Shown here: piece by piece, positions 23,301 through 50,389 of the stretch
Layout of the letters: each line of letters opens with the position of its first letter
Position numbering within the stretch: position 1 is the first letter of the stretch
Source: Chrysaora quinquecirrha
Taxonomy: Eukaryota; Cnidaria; Scyphozoa; Semaeostomeae; Pelagiidae
DNA: 64,000 nucleotides
Direction: 5' to 3'
Assembly: GCA_014526335.1 (NCBI GenBank)
Contig: JACTAT010000007.1
Coordinates: 1,551,540 to 1,615,539 of the forward strand
The notes under the pieces: model-generated
What the model was told of the DNA's origin: nothing
Seen by the model: only the letters and a program-made list of their open reading frames with translations
Databases searched by the model: none
Translations under genes and position numbers: made by a program

Positions 23301-26300
23301 ACAGTTTCCCTTAGGAGAGGGCTGTGAATTATGCAAGATGTAGCAATTGTCACAATTTCAAGGATTTAGATACATATATTATTCAAAAGATACACAGATG
23401 TTTGCAGATGATACTTCAAAAGCAATAAAAGCAGAACAATAAGATGCACATCTGTTGCTTGTTTTGGGTTTTATAACAGTAGCCTGATGTGGTTTGAACT
23501 ACAGTTTCCCTTAGGAGAGGGCTGTGAATTATGCAAGATGTAGCAATTGTCACAATTTCAAGGATTTAGATACATACATTATTCAAAAGATACACAGATG
23601 TTTGCAGATGATACTTCAAAAGCAATAAAAGCAGAACAATAAGACGCACATCTGTTGCTTGTTTTGGGTTTTATAACAGTAGCCTGATGTAGTATGGACT
23701 ACAATTTTCTTAGGACTGGTCTGTGAATAAGGCAAGATGCTACAGTGACCACAAGAGAAGAAAAACATGTTCACCTGCCTGAGAAACCGACGTCCAAACG
23801 CCGAGTGACTCTTTAGGAAATATATCCACTTCAACATATAAAGTCACGTTGAATAGCATGTGAGCATTCAATTCGATACACATGTATTGTTGGTAATAAA
23901 ATGATCTCATTTTTGTTCGCTCAGCCATTTCCTCCAAACTCCAGCCATTTCCTCCAACTAATGCAAAAAAACCGCCTTCGGGTTGGCTGATGCTGATGTT
24001 AATAATTGATCAAATACTGAGTTGCTTATATCACGCATCAGCTGTAAATAAACAATAGTTTAATATGTTCTTGTGGTACACCCTACTTCTTTCAAGCATA
24101 TTCCTCCAGAAACTTATCGACTAGCAACTCGGTGAAAAGGACTATTTATGCAGTAAGGGAATTGCCTTAAGCAGTAAGGAAAAATCTTTCTCAGCCCTTT
24201 TTTCTCTTTGAAACCAATTTTCTTCAACAAGTATGACCGGAAATTCTCTGAAACTTTGATTCCCCAAAGCAGAACTTGCAAATAGATAAATGAAGTTATC
24301 AAAGCTTGTCTGAATAATCTCAGATTTTCATTTTAAAAGAAACGAGACATCTAGGACAAGATGGCCTCAAACCTGATTACAACAATGACGCACAAACAAA
24401 GATCAATATACTAATGAAATGCTAACATTTGATACTGTAGTTACAAAAAGAACACCGAAAGAGTAGTGTTTTATTAGAGTCAAATATTTGGAAAGTAAAA
24501 GTGAAAATAAAGAACATAATTGTCAGAATATTATTTTTAAGCACTTTGTTATGACAGTTATAACAGAGGATAACAAATTGGGACATTTATTTGAAGGTAC
24601 TCGCATGTCTGATAGATGGGAAATTTTCTTGTAAAAGTAATTTTCATTCAATTTCGGTTCTACAGTATCTTCAAATTCTAGAATTTTTTCTATGTTCTGC
24701 AGTGTGAGAGTCTCGATCTCTTACAAACGGCTTCTTATAAAAAATGTGCATTTATTCAATGCACATAATCAAAATTGTTAAGTTTCATTAACTGTGTGCT
24801 GAAGAAAACATTTTCCGACCTCGGCTACAAAGGAGAGGAAGAATATAAACTTACCGAAGGGTCAATTTGATCATTTGTTATTCCTCGTAGTGTTAATTTC
24901 AAAGGCTTTTTACAAAAAGGAGCCAACAGAACTACAGCTTCTAAGTAATACCCAATAGATCTTTGACAGCTGCAGTCATGCTCTATTACACCGCCAAGTA
25001 ACAAACCAGGCTTGTATATCAGCGACGTACCTGTCACACAGAAATAAATAATCATAGTACTGGTAGTCTGAAAGATCTAATACATAAGACCTCGAAAAAT
25101 AAGATTTCAATATATTTGATTATATTCTTTATATTTTTTTTAGAAATTCTTTAGGAATGAAATGAGAAATTTCGGGTAGAAACAGATTTCAGGAATTTGA
25201 GGCTTGAACAACCGTTGACTGAGATCTTGTAAATTTTGTAATAGCAACATAGCCGATTAGAGGGGGTGAACATATTTGACTGAATGACCGAAACATTGGA
25301 TAGTTAACACCACAGGGCTCGCTCAAAATATCTAAGCTTTCATCTAAAGCTGTGGTTAAACTAGGAGACATGTTGTGCATGACATTGCATGTGGCATGTC
25401 TCTCATGTTAGAAAAGTGACAAGTGACAAGGGAGCAACATGTCTCCAAAGTGGCGGAGACTGTTGGCTCCAAGAAATATTTGTGTGTGTCTCTTGCTTCA
25501 AATTTTGTCACATGCTACAAAGTTCCCAAGGTGGTTAAACTGGGAGACATAAGGGGAAATGTTGCACGCGACACGTTTCCTAGTTGAGCCAGGCCTTAAG
25601 TTTAAGTGGTTCACCGATTCTGTAAATTAGACTGTTAGCCATAACGCTATTTCTCTGCTTGGTATTTGCTGCCTCAATCTAGATTTGACCTTCTTCTATA
25701 CTCACATGTCTGGGGAGGATGATGCTCTCAAATCTTCACTTGCTTTTCTTAATTAGATCCAATAAAAAGCAGTTTGTTCAAACAACCTCCATCTCACTAC
25801 AGACTTTCTTTGGAATAATTTACAGACAGCAGGATATTATTTTCTGGTCCATCAAAAAAATCAGTCAAAGCAAGAAAATAGCACTTGTGTCTGTGAACCC
25901 CCATTAACAGATTGATACCTCTTTCAACATACTTGTAGGCCAATTTGGGACTTGCTTTCAATGTCTATTTTGAGACTTTTTGGATTTGAATATTTTACTT
26001 CAGTCCACGGTAAAATGCTTTCGATTCTCTAAGAAATCAAATCCAGCTACACTCTTTTTTATGAGAATACTATAAATTTTGTCCAGCCTCAATATTCTTA
26101 AGAAAGGTTTGTTTTGAGCCTGAATATATTCTTAAAGTATTCTTTTCTTCAAACCAGATATGGTTCCAGGGGAACATAGTTGAAACAAAAATTATCTCAT
26201 TACAAGGAAATTGTCGAGCGAAGGAAAAATTGAACTATTATAACAATAAGAATGTTGTTAACAAGCAAGAAGTTTCGTTCCCAGACACAAATATGGGAAC

Positions 26301-27826
26301 TGAGGCTCAGCAATATTCTTAAGAATAGGATGATTCTGGGCCTGAATATTCTTTTAAGCAATATTCTTATAAAAAGAAAAGAGTGTACTTAAATTTAATG
26401 CTGCTGAAGAATGCTAGAAATGTAACCTATCAAAAAACATTTTCTTAGCTTACCAGTTTCATTTATCTCTATTTTGGAACCATTAGTAATCTTGTCAAGC
26501 AATCTCACAAAGCTTGCTTCAAATTCTAAAATAAACAAAGGAAAGTGACTCATTTGTGGCTTCAATGACCCCATGCAAACAGCACAGTTATCTAGTAGAC
26601 AGTGCTATAATTTTTTGGGAATGATATGCATTTGTAGAATCAGAGCTTGAACATAAAGAATGTGAATCTGAATTTGAAATGAATGTGAACATGAATGATC
26701 TATGTTTACAACATGGGATGGTTACTGATATTTCAATAGGACTGAGCAGTTCACCATCAGGTGTACAATAATTATAATAAAAACAACAATAATAGCAATA
26801 ATTATTTTTTGAAACTTGATTTCCATTCCTGATATTGTGTAATTACATTATGAGCTTCTCTAACATAAGGCAAAATACAACTGGTTGTCGGATACAAGGA
26901 AAGGAATGTAACTAATGATAAGGGACGTGTGTCATCCTAATGCTTTAAGCAGGGAACACAAATGCACGACAAAAACACTATGCAGGCATAGAGAATTTTG
27001 GCAATGCAATAAAGTGGCTAACTATTAATAAAATGGCTCATGGGTAGAAAGCCCTCTCTGGGTTACTTCCATGCTGAGAATGCTTTCTAGACAACTCGGC
27101 CCACTACCAAGTCAGCCCACCCATATGGAGAAGTTGGCCCACGGCAATGTTGGCCCACAACATTAATCACTGGTTTTTTGTTAGGGATATTGGGGGCTGC
27201 CACCCTGTACCCCAGCTTTAACAGTGTAAATATACAATCACGTGTAGAATTTACTATTTTCAGTGGGCCATTTTGGAGTATGTTGACAGGCTAACTTCTT
27301 TAACACAGGCGATGAGCCAACTTGTCCATCACATGGTGGGTCAACTTTGTGGCCAGTACGGAAAGAAATTGATCAATCTGGGACATGTCGCTTGCGCAAG
27401 CGTACTGGCCTATTGTTCTATTTCTATTGTTTTCTATTGTTCTCCATTGTTTAACTTGTGCACAACTGTGCACAATCCTGTCCACAAAAATTCAACATTC
27501 CATACTGGCTTTTTAGTGGGCCGACTTGTTCTGTTACCCTGAGAATACACAATGAAGCTTGAAACTATTATAGCTACTCTACTTCATCAAGATACTAGGC
27601 TAGCCTTTCTGCTTGCACAGTAGTTGGCCTTATGGACCCTAGTCTGGTCTAGGCCTTCTCTGGCCGATAATTTTATACCTTGAATTCCTGGGTCATCTTC
27701 ATCCACTCTGATATTAGTTATTTTGACAGCTCTGCCAGACAGTGTTGATAACACTAATCTTTGTCTAAGAAAGTTGCATCCTTCATAGTGAAGAGCTCCT
27801 GGCGATTTTTGTTTGGCATTAGCCAT
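11334..27826 (-). CDS. RCL1: RNA 3'-terminal phosphate cyclase-like protein, 18S rRNA processing (9 exons)
   Basis: RCL1 belongs to the RNA 3'-phosphate cyclase fold but lacks cyclase activity in studied species. It acts in the nucleolus with BMS1 in the small-subunit processome, at early pre-18S cleavage. Coding exons, in order: 27679-27826, 26454-26525, 24855-25030, 16271-16342, 15531-15655, 14337-14462, 13408-13564, 12366-12469, 11334-11496. All junctions keep phase and give 380 residues (human about 373). Family blocks seen: YEGCNFLRQRLVLSTLSG, FVRLLDKITNGS, GYYLEAVVLLAPF, LRGITNDQIDPS, PDGGGEVV, DPGKIKRIRGTAY, DIYIYTDHCKGVNSG, SPGFGISLMAEST, LLGPLTRY, GVGFSNISKT. Start: ATG 27826; upstream in-frame codons contain only TTG. 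Intron 3 (16343-24854) is 8.5 kb and holds a GPCR gene and a satellite. The gene is head-to-head with HDAC3. Confidence 0.96.
13852..13915. repeat. CAA/ACA-rich simple repeat
   Basis: A degenerate run of AACAACAATAA-type words in RCL1 intron 6. Confidence 0.7.
14180..14315. mobile_element. Fragment of family C miniature element
   Basis: AATTGAGTACTCAAAATTCCTTAGC and a terminal CTTCCTTGTAAAAAATGCATG match the ends of 7090-7594. The interior carries three near-copies of TTTTGGTCATAAAGTACT. It lies in RCL1 intron 6, close to the exon 14337-14462. Confidence 0.5.
17403..17480 (+). repeat. tRNA-derived SINE-like segment
   Basis: TAGCACAGTCG (17412-17422) fits the pol III A box (TRGCNNAGYNG) and GAGTTCGACTTCC (17459-17471) fits the B box (GGTTCGANNCC), at about 47 bases spacing. 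Together they resemble the head of a tRNA-derived SINE. It is too diverged to fold as a functional tRNA by eye. Confidence 0.4.
18220..18720. repeat. Degenerate AAGATT simple repeat
   Basis: Many tandem or near-tandem AAGATT/GATTAA hexamers with substitutions. Not the TTAGGG telomere repeat. Confidence 0.75.
20377..21345 (-). CDS. Class A (rhodopsin-like) G-protein-coupled receptor nested in RCL1 intron 3, intronless
   Basis: A complete 322-residue frame, ATG 21345 to TAA 20377. The N-terminus has two N-glycosylation sequons (NET, NKT). Seven helices fit about residues 32-56, 66-90, 104-132, 152-172, 176-200, 230-250 and 271-290. Marks of class A: N49 in helix 1; the LSLSD block with D77 in helix 2; C102 before helix 3; VRF at 129-131 instead of DRY; W158 in helix 4; P246 in helix 6 (the usual CWxP is reduced to FFYIP); NPLIY at 283-287 in helix 7. 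The tail is short, with CC at 311-312 suited to palmitoylation and an acidic DDED end. It lies on the same strand as its host gene, so it needs its own promoter near 21350-21450. Ligand unknown. An amine-like orphan receptor is possible. Confidence 0.93.
   Translation of the reverse strand: MNETNKTNLLLTCYGLQNVDLQMTSSMMFSAVATAYVSITTSITATILNAMVIYILFTNKELQTPINFLFGSLSLSDLLTGLIVQPIYTIIRIQDLDNIHLCALKSAYSFLAHFFCGLSGFHLVIIGIVRFIGISPLNRQRRSSSNSFKYKITVATVWITWVSLLSLIYAQIVPYIVLNVTVALTIPCGVLLMISSYAKILYVTKINSVTSSAMVERVLARRKKEEKHRFITVLFVVVTFLFFYIPRFVCTLNELIDMDQQFADIYNCDRWAAAIMFISSSVNPLIYYYRIRSFRTKMIRLMRIILIKFRCCNDDEDTTTRN
21440..21518 (+). repeat. Detached piece of the 200-bp satellite
   Basis: TTCAAGGATT...GATACTTCAAAAGC matches the corresponding part of the satellite unit at 22498-23735. 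The unit is interrupted here by the element starting at 21519 and resumes at 22498 with AAAAGCAGAACAATAAG. Confidence 0.65.
21519..22497 (+). mobile_element. Dispersed element with GATGGTGGTG-type minisatellite core (copy 1)
   Basis: The left end CATAGGGGCCCTATGGGCATGTTCGAAGAAC is followed by a core of degenerate GGTGGTTGTGGTGATAGG repeats, then a unique part (TTTGAAATTGCCGCTC). The right end is a perfect hairpin GTTCGAAG-TT-CTTCGAAC (22479-22497). A reverse-oriented copy lies at 37808-38461 and a partial one at 50390-50790. The element splits a satellite unit, so it is a true insertion. Its class is uncertain: no transposase, and only the short TGTTCGAAGAA is shared between ends. Confidence 0.7.
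22498..23735 (+). repeat. 200-bp tandem satellite array, about six copies
   Basis: Units begin with TGGTTTGAACTACAGTTTCCC at 22562, 22691, 22891, 23090, 23290 and 23490, with a decayed start at 23690. The period is 199-200 bases except for the first unit, which is shortened to 129. Copies are nearly identical, indicating recent amplification or homogenisation. No open frame is shared. It lies in RCL1 intron 3. Confidence 0.95.
25350..25600. repeat. Inverted-repeat segment in RCL1 intron 2
   Basis: GTGGTTAAACTAGGAGACAT at the left recurs as GTGGTTAAACTGGGAGACAT near 25530, with GTTGCACGCGACACG/GTTGTGCATGACATT partners and GACAAGTGACAAG repeats between. Probably a decayed miniature element. 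Confidence 0.4.
26048..26387. mobile_element. TA-flanked miniature inverted-repeat element (family B)
   Basis: Ends TA-CACTCTTTTTTATGAGAAT (26048) and ATTCTTATAAAAAGAAAAGAGTG-TA (26387) are inverted repeats. The interior repeats AGCCTGAATATTCTT in both orientations. It lies 66 bases beyond the 3' end of RCL1 exon 2, in intron 2. Confidence 0.75.
27090..27540. repeat. Degenerate GTTGGCCCAC-word region
   Basis: Words such as TTGGCCCAC, GTCAGCCCAC and AGTGGGCC recur at irregular spacing in RCL1 intron 1. Positions 27366-27500 (TTGATCAATCTGGGACATG to CTGTGCACAATCC) match 59210-59350, so a dispersed repeat is included. Similar GGTCAACT/CGAGTTG words occur in HDAC3 intron 1 (28440-28820). Confidence 0.5.
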
Positions 27827-28226
27827 GTTTTCTTCGTTTTTCAATGCCTTCTTTGATGTTGTGTGTTCTGTTGTTGCACGTGCACGTCGTCTGAATCAGA
27901 CACATTGTACCCTTGTGGCAAAGGTACTAGTACCAGGCGCACGCGCGAAGTTTATCAAAGGTGGACCAGACAAAATGGCTTCCAAGTTGGCCTAATTTTC
28001 TGACAAAACGAAGTACAATGTGGTTGCCAGACGATTTTAAAGCCTGTTTGCACCTTATCAGTCTTTCAGGAAGAGAAAATGTAATTTCAAGGACCTGAAA
28101 ATTAACTCTTGCAATTGTTCAAGGGATTGTGCTTTTTCTTAACAATAACACAACACATCATAGAGGCCTAGGCCTAACCAATAATAAAAGTCTTGTGTGA
28201 ATGTTTGGTTATTCTGCTGATTGAAA
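27827..28226. promoter_or_regulatory. Bidirectional promoter region between RCL1 and HDAC3
   Basis: The two start codons (27826 on minus, 28227 on plus) are 400 bases apart with nothing else between. The interval contains a CACGTG E-box at 27877-27882, a CpG-containing stretch (CAGGCGCACGCGCGAAG, about 27935), and AAAATGG at 27972-27978, which resembles a YY1 site. No TATA box was evident, as is common for housekeeping divergent promoters. Shared regulation is inference. Confidence 0.65.
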
Positions 28227-45741
<17,515 letters not shown>

Positions 45742-45870
45742 AAGGAATTAATTTCTAAACAGAAATTTATTTATCTGTATTTTTTTGTAAATTGGACATG
45801 ATTCATAGGGAAATAAGGGGCGTAAACTAGAGACTCGTGTCGTGAGTCTGGAGTCTATGCGGATGACATC

Positions 45871-46860
45871 CAGTGCTCTCACTTTTGAGGAAATTTCCTT
45901 AAACTGAGGAATTTTGCCGACTTTTGAGGAACTTTTTAAGGAATCTAAATTTTTAAGGAACTTCTAAGGAATTTTCAAATTTAACATGAAAGAAGAAAAT
46001 ATAATACATAATATCTAAAATCTAACTCTGAACCATGGAGCATCAAAATCAAAAGAAGAAGACTAACCTGGCTCGGTCATGTACTAAGAATGAAAGATGA
46101 AACACCTGCAAGGAAAGCTCTACAAGAATGCTTGAAACCTGCAAAAAGGAAAGTTGGAAGACCACCTCTAACATGGCTGAAAAAGATTGAACATGACATC
46201 AAACCACTAAACATAAAAATCAATGATGAATCAGCAATAACAGAACTTAAAATGATGGCTGATGATAGAGATGGGTGGAAGAGAGTCGTGAAAAACATTA
46301 TGATACAATAGTATTGGAAATGTAAAGAAGAAGAAGAAGAATATACTCCATAATTGAACATAACAGAACAAAAGACCAAAACAATAAGAATTCTTGTTAT
46401 TTTGGTTAAAAATATCTATGTGGTCTACAAGAAAATAGATTTCTTTCCGGTTGCTGGACATTGTCACCAAATGTTGAATTAGTGTTACGAGAAGTATCTC
46501 AATATCAGACAAATCAATGAAACAAACATGTTCGCAACTGATTTGTCTCCACTGAAAGCCACAACGGCCCCTGAAAATTTGTTGTGTACAGGTGTGAGCC
46601 CAGTGTTAGCGGTTCTCGTGTATGTATTCTTTAGATATACATCTATTTATGAGATCTGATAGCTATTATACAGTAAAGGATTGAACATTCCAATTTGGCA
46701 AAATTTGTGATATTGAACTTTTGCAACACATTATAAGGGGTCTAATAGAGTGTTCTATGAAAAATTACACAAATACGGAAATCTGAGGAGTTTTGATGAA
46801 ATCTAAGGAATTTTTCGTGAACTTTCGAGGAATTTTATATGAAGCAAAGTGAGAGCCCTG
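45871..46860. mobile_element. Non-autonomous hAT-type element with 8-bp target duplication
   Basis: Terminal repeats CAGTGCTCTCACTTT (45871) and, reversed, CAGGGCTCTCACTTT (ends 46860) are flanked on both sides by ATGACATC (45863-45870 and 46861-46868), a perfect 8-base duplication. CAGNGCTCTCAC ends and 8-base duplications are characteristic of hAT transposons. Subterminal AAGGAATTT words recur at both ends. No transposase is present. The interior contains a LINE tail (46035-46315). It fills most of the space between the HDAC3 stop and the F-box gene start. Confidence 0.9.
46035..46315 (+). pseudogene. LINE 3'-end fragment (C-terminus of the reverse-transcriptase protein)
   Basis: The frame reads RRRLTWLGHVLRMKDETPAR, then KRKVGRPPLTWLKK and ADDRDGWKRVVK. 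This is the conserved tail that follows the reverse transcriptase in many LINE proteins (WLGHVLRM..., GRP...W, A-x-DR-x-x-W). It is 5'-truncated and ends near a GAAGAAGAAG tail. Nested in the hAT-type element. Confidence 0.85.
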
Positions 46861-46914
46861 ATGACATCCGAGTGAAAACAAAACATGTGAAAACATGTGC
46901 GGGTGAAAACAAAA

Positions 46915-48576
46915 ATGGCGACGTTCTCTGAGCTTCCTTATCCGGCTTTAAGTCATATTATTGGATTCTTACCTTTGTTAGATGTAATAAACGTATCAAA
47001 AGTGTATCAGAGTTGGAAACAGGTTGCTTCAAAATCAATCAAAAAAGTCGAGATCGATGAAAGTACAGTTTATGGTGGATGCTGGCAGAAATATTATGAA
47101 GAGCAAGATGAAACAACAACAGATAAGAATTTCGAGAAATTTGCTTGGGATCTTGCGAATTTCACAGATGGAATTGAGCAATTTTATTTTAAAGGTTCTA
47201 ATATCCCTCTAGTTGTTTTTGAAATATTATTGTCGAGTCAGAAAGAATTAAAAACTCTGGCTGTAAGTTTAGAACGTAGTGGAAGGTGTGCATTTGAAGA
47301 ACAAAGAACAAAAATTGGAAAGGCTATTACCCAGGCAATAATTAAGCATGAAAAGTCGCTTGAAAAAATAAATATTGGAGTTCATGAAGTGTTTCTTTCA
47401 TTTAAAGAAATGTCGGGTGCTTTTCATAACAAAGATTTGTGCTTTCCAAATCTAAGATCAATTGAATTTCTTTCAACAACGGTTGGTGATTTTCAACGGT
47501 ATACTCTTAGCACTGAAGGTGGTGATGATAATGATGAAAAGAAATATATTATGAGTGAGTTAAAAAATGCTGAGTTAATGTTTAAAAAGATTTTTAATGG
47601 ACCTAAAATTGAAGAGCTTAATTATAAACCAAAAATGCCCCTAGCATTGTATTATGATTATGAAATATTCTGGACCCCACCATTTATTCAGTTGTTGAAA
47701 CATTACTTTGAATTAGGAGTCTTCTTAAATCTAAGAAAGATAAATATCGACTGTCTTAACAGTAAAGGAATAGATGGGGAGTTTTCAGAATCAAATGCTG
47801 ATTTACTTATTCAAAATTGCCCTCATATTACCCACATTGACTCTGACCTGTTCTTATGTTACATTGATGATTATGTGCACCAAGTTCATGACGAAAAGCC
47901 TTTTGTAAAGATTATCAAGCATTATGGCCCTCAACTTATTCATCTTCATTGCTACACAGATACAAATATTGCCAACTGCATTGTAGAAAATTGCCCAAAT
48001 GTGAAGACTTTAACAATAACTGATTATTTTGGTGATGGGCTTTCAGATTCAGCATTGATTTCTTTATCTGGTCTGCAAAAATTGAAGAATCTTACAGTTT
48101 ACTTTCATGGATGTGGTAGTGATGGATTGACAACCTTGTTGGAAAACTGTATGAGTAGGCTAACAAAACTGCAGATCAATTTTGATGTGAGGGGAAATGA
48201 AAGCAACTTGGTTTTCAATAAGGAACTTTTTGGTATTGTTCAGGAAAATGGCAAAAACCTGAAAACCTTCAGATTTTATGCTGATATTTCATCATTTGAC
48301 AGCTATGTAGTAGCTACGGAAGCATTCATCAGAATGTTGAGAAGCTGCTCTTTTCTCAGATGCTTGATGATAAGTTTTGACAGAAGAAAAAGTCTTAGTG
48401 AAAGTGAGAAAGCTATTTGGATGGAACATATTGAGAATGTCAGTCAAATATTGATTTCTGATTATACAGATCTACATCAGCTGGGCTTATATATCTTATG
48501 TTTTTTGCCAGAAGAAAAAAGGCAACAATTGATCACATCAATACCATATTGCAATATGCTTTTTAATATCTTCTAG
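46915..48576 (+). CDS. F-box protein with leucine-rich-repeat-like C-terminal region, intronless
   Basis: A 553-residue frame from ATG 46915 (Kozak-like AAAATGGCG; upstream in-frame start at 46897 is GTG). Residues 3-43 form an F-box (LPYPALSHIIGFLPLLDVIN, then SKVYQSWKQVA). F-boxes bind SKP1 in SCF ubiquitin ligases. The rest has irregular leucine-rich repeats: LKTLAVSL, FPNLRSIEFLS, CPHITHIDSD, CPNVKTLTITDYFG, LQKLKNLTVYFHGCG, MSRLTKLQINF, SFLRCLMISF, as in FBXL-type substrate receptors. The target is unknown. A single 1.66-kb exon beside multi-exon neighbours suggests retroposition or a fast-evolving F-box family. Its start lies only 46 bases after the hAT element's target duplication. Confidence 0.8.
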   Translation: MATFSELPYPALSHIIGFLPLLDVINVSKVYQSWKQVASKSIKKVEIDESTVYGGCWQKYYEEQDETTTDKNFEKFAWDLANFTDGIEQFYFKGSNIPLVVFEILLSSQKELKTLAVSLERSGRCAFEEQRTKIGKAITQAIIKHEKSLEKINIGVHEVFLSFKEMSGAFHNKDLCFPNLRSIEFLSTTVGDFQRYTLSTEGGDDNDEKKYIMSELKNAELMFKKIFNGPKIEELNYKPKMPLALYYDYEIFWTPPFIQLLKHYFELGVFLNLRKINIDCLNSKGIDGEFSESNADLLIQNCPHITHIDSDLFLCYIDDYVHQVHDEKPFVKIIKHYGPQLIHLHCYTDTNIANCIVENCPNVKTLTITDYFGDGLSDSALISLSGLQKLKNLTVYFHGCGSDGLTTLLENCMSRLTKLQINFDVRGNESNLVFNKELFGIVQENGKNLKTFRFYADISSFDSYVVATEAFIRMLRSCSFLRCLMISFDRRKSLSESEKAIWMEHIENVSQILISDYTDLHQLGLYILCFLPEEKRQQLITSIPYCNMLFNIF

Positions 48577-49298
48577 CCAACAGGGGTACTTCAATATGTA
48601 GACATACTGGGCGTGCCGCTCATGAGGGTGGTTTTTTCAACTGAAATTCTCTATACATGGGTCTGATATTCTGCTTGATTCTGGTCGATGGGTTGGTATT
48701 TTTAGGAATTTCTTACAAATAGGTCCCATTATGATTTACCGCAAAGTGGCTGACAACCTTTCTACCTTGCATTCTGCTTTCGCAACGATGACTTCGCAGT
48801 AACAACAGAGCTCGGTCACACTGATTGCAAAGGGTCGTGGTAAAATTCGATTTTGCAAGACTTTGCGTGAATTCTAATATCCAAGAGATACCCAGTTTGA
48901 TAAGGTGCCATTTAATTCAGTATATCCAGGCTTGAAAGTCAAATTAGAGGAGAGCCTCGAAATGCAAGACGTGGAGGGTAACAATAAGATTTTGTTGAGC
49001 ACTGTAGGTCAGTGGAAACGTCGTTGGTTCTCTCTGATTATGCAGTCTTAGGCTCCAACCCGATCGATTACAGCAGCCATTTGTGGAAAAATTTATCCAG
49101 AGTTTGCCATTCATGAAAAAAAACATTGGATAAGAGATATGTTAGGAAACATTTTGGAGGATATGGGATAAAAGGACCTACGATCGGGGCCTCCGAAATA
49201 ATGAAAAGAAAAAGTAATTATAACCAAGGCAGAACACTGAGACCCAACGCATTCTATTTACTGGGGATTTCTTGGATCCGTACGTTTCCGCCTCTATG

Positions 49299-49545
49299 TA
49301 CACTCTTTTTCTATTATAAGAAACTCGTTTATAAGCAACTCAGTACTCAGATCAATATTGGTTAAGGAACTCCCAGTACTCGAACCAAAGTGATAAGAAA
49401 CTCGCAGGCTCAACAATTTGTAGAAATAGGAATATAGCCACGAGAAAAGAAGTTCTGTTGCACGTTGAATGTCTATTTTTACAAAAAGCAGTTACTGCAA
49501 ACATAGATTGTGTTGCTTCCTCTACTTGTCAAAATCTATGGACAA
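49299..49545. mobile_element. Truncated family A miniature element
   Basis: It starts TACACTCTTTTTCTATTATAAGAAACTCG and stays similar to 36773-37020 (CAGTACTCGA, GATAAGAAACTCGCAGG, GAATGTCTATTTTT) to about 49545. The right terminal repeat is absent. Confidence 0.7.
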
Positions 49546-50389
49546 TATATTCTACCTCTCTTATTATTGTATACTCTATGTTAATGTTTCTGATTTATGA
49601 CGAGAAATCGAATTTGTCTTCTGGGGTTTCTGCCTTAACCGTCGAGAAGATGCTGCTGTGATAAAAAGAAGAGGGATTTCGCGAATTAGCACCTCGATGC
49701 GCCGTGTGCATGGTCGATTTTGGTCGATTTTCTCAAGAACGGATGAAAAGGACCGACTAATATAGATAAAACTAGTTTTATCAAAGTTAATAGTAATACG
49801 GAGAATTTGGCATGCTGCTCTCAAGGGACGCATTCGTGGCAGATTTCATGCGTCGCCTACACGTGGTTACGAGACTTTCTAGGTATAAAAGAGCAGATAT
49901 TGCTCAGTTGGATTGCGCAATCCGAGCCATGGTGCAATCCTCCAACCGTCTCTGATGATTTATGACCTACATGATACGATATGTCAAATGGTCAATATAA
50001 TGAGGGGACCCTGTCTTTCAATAATTGATTGTTTTTGTATTTTATAAATCACCATAAAGTGTTCTCTTGGTTTTCTCTGGTGTTTATCTGGCTAGGAGTA
50101 TTCAACTATTAAATAAAATTAAGGACCTCGGGAAGGTCCATGATTTTCACAAGTCGATTGTTTTTTAGGGGTACTCTGTCATCCTGGATTAACGCTCCCC
50201 TCGCTCTGTGGTCTTTGATGGAATCTTGGGCCTTTGGAGGCATGTTTTTATTTAAGATTTCTAGATTTACTACAAGAAATTGAGAGTTTTCAATATGACT
50301 GAATTCATCTGACTCCTAAAGGTATTGATCTTAAATAAATTTCATAAGATTAAACAAAAACTACCATAAAAGCAACAAATAGGTGGCGG

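Noticed and set aside
22498..23735. CRISPR-like repeat regularity
   Set aside because: The whole 200-bp unit repeats with no repeat/spacer structure, and the DNA is clearly animal.
27827..27844. RCL1 start at 27844
   Set aside because: That codon is TTG; the first ATG (27826) matches the family start (MANAKQK... then YEGCNF).
46077..46379. Minus-strand 100-residue hydrophobic frame
   Set aside because: It is the shadow of the plus-strand LINE tail.
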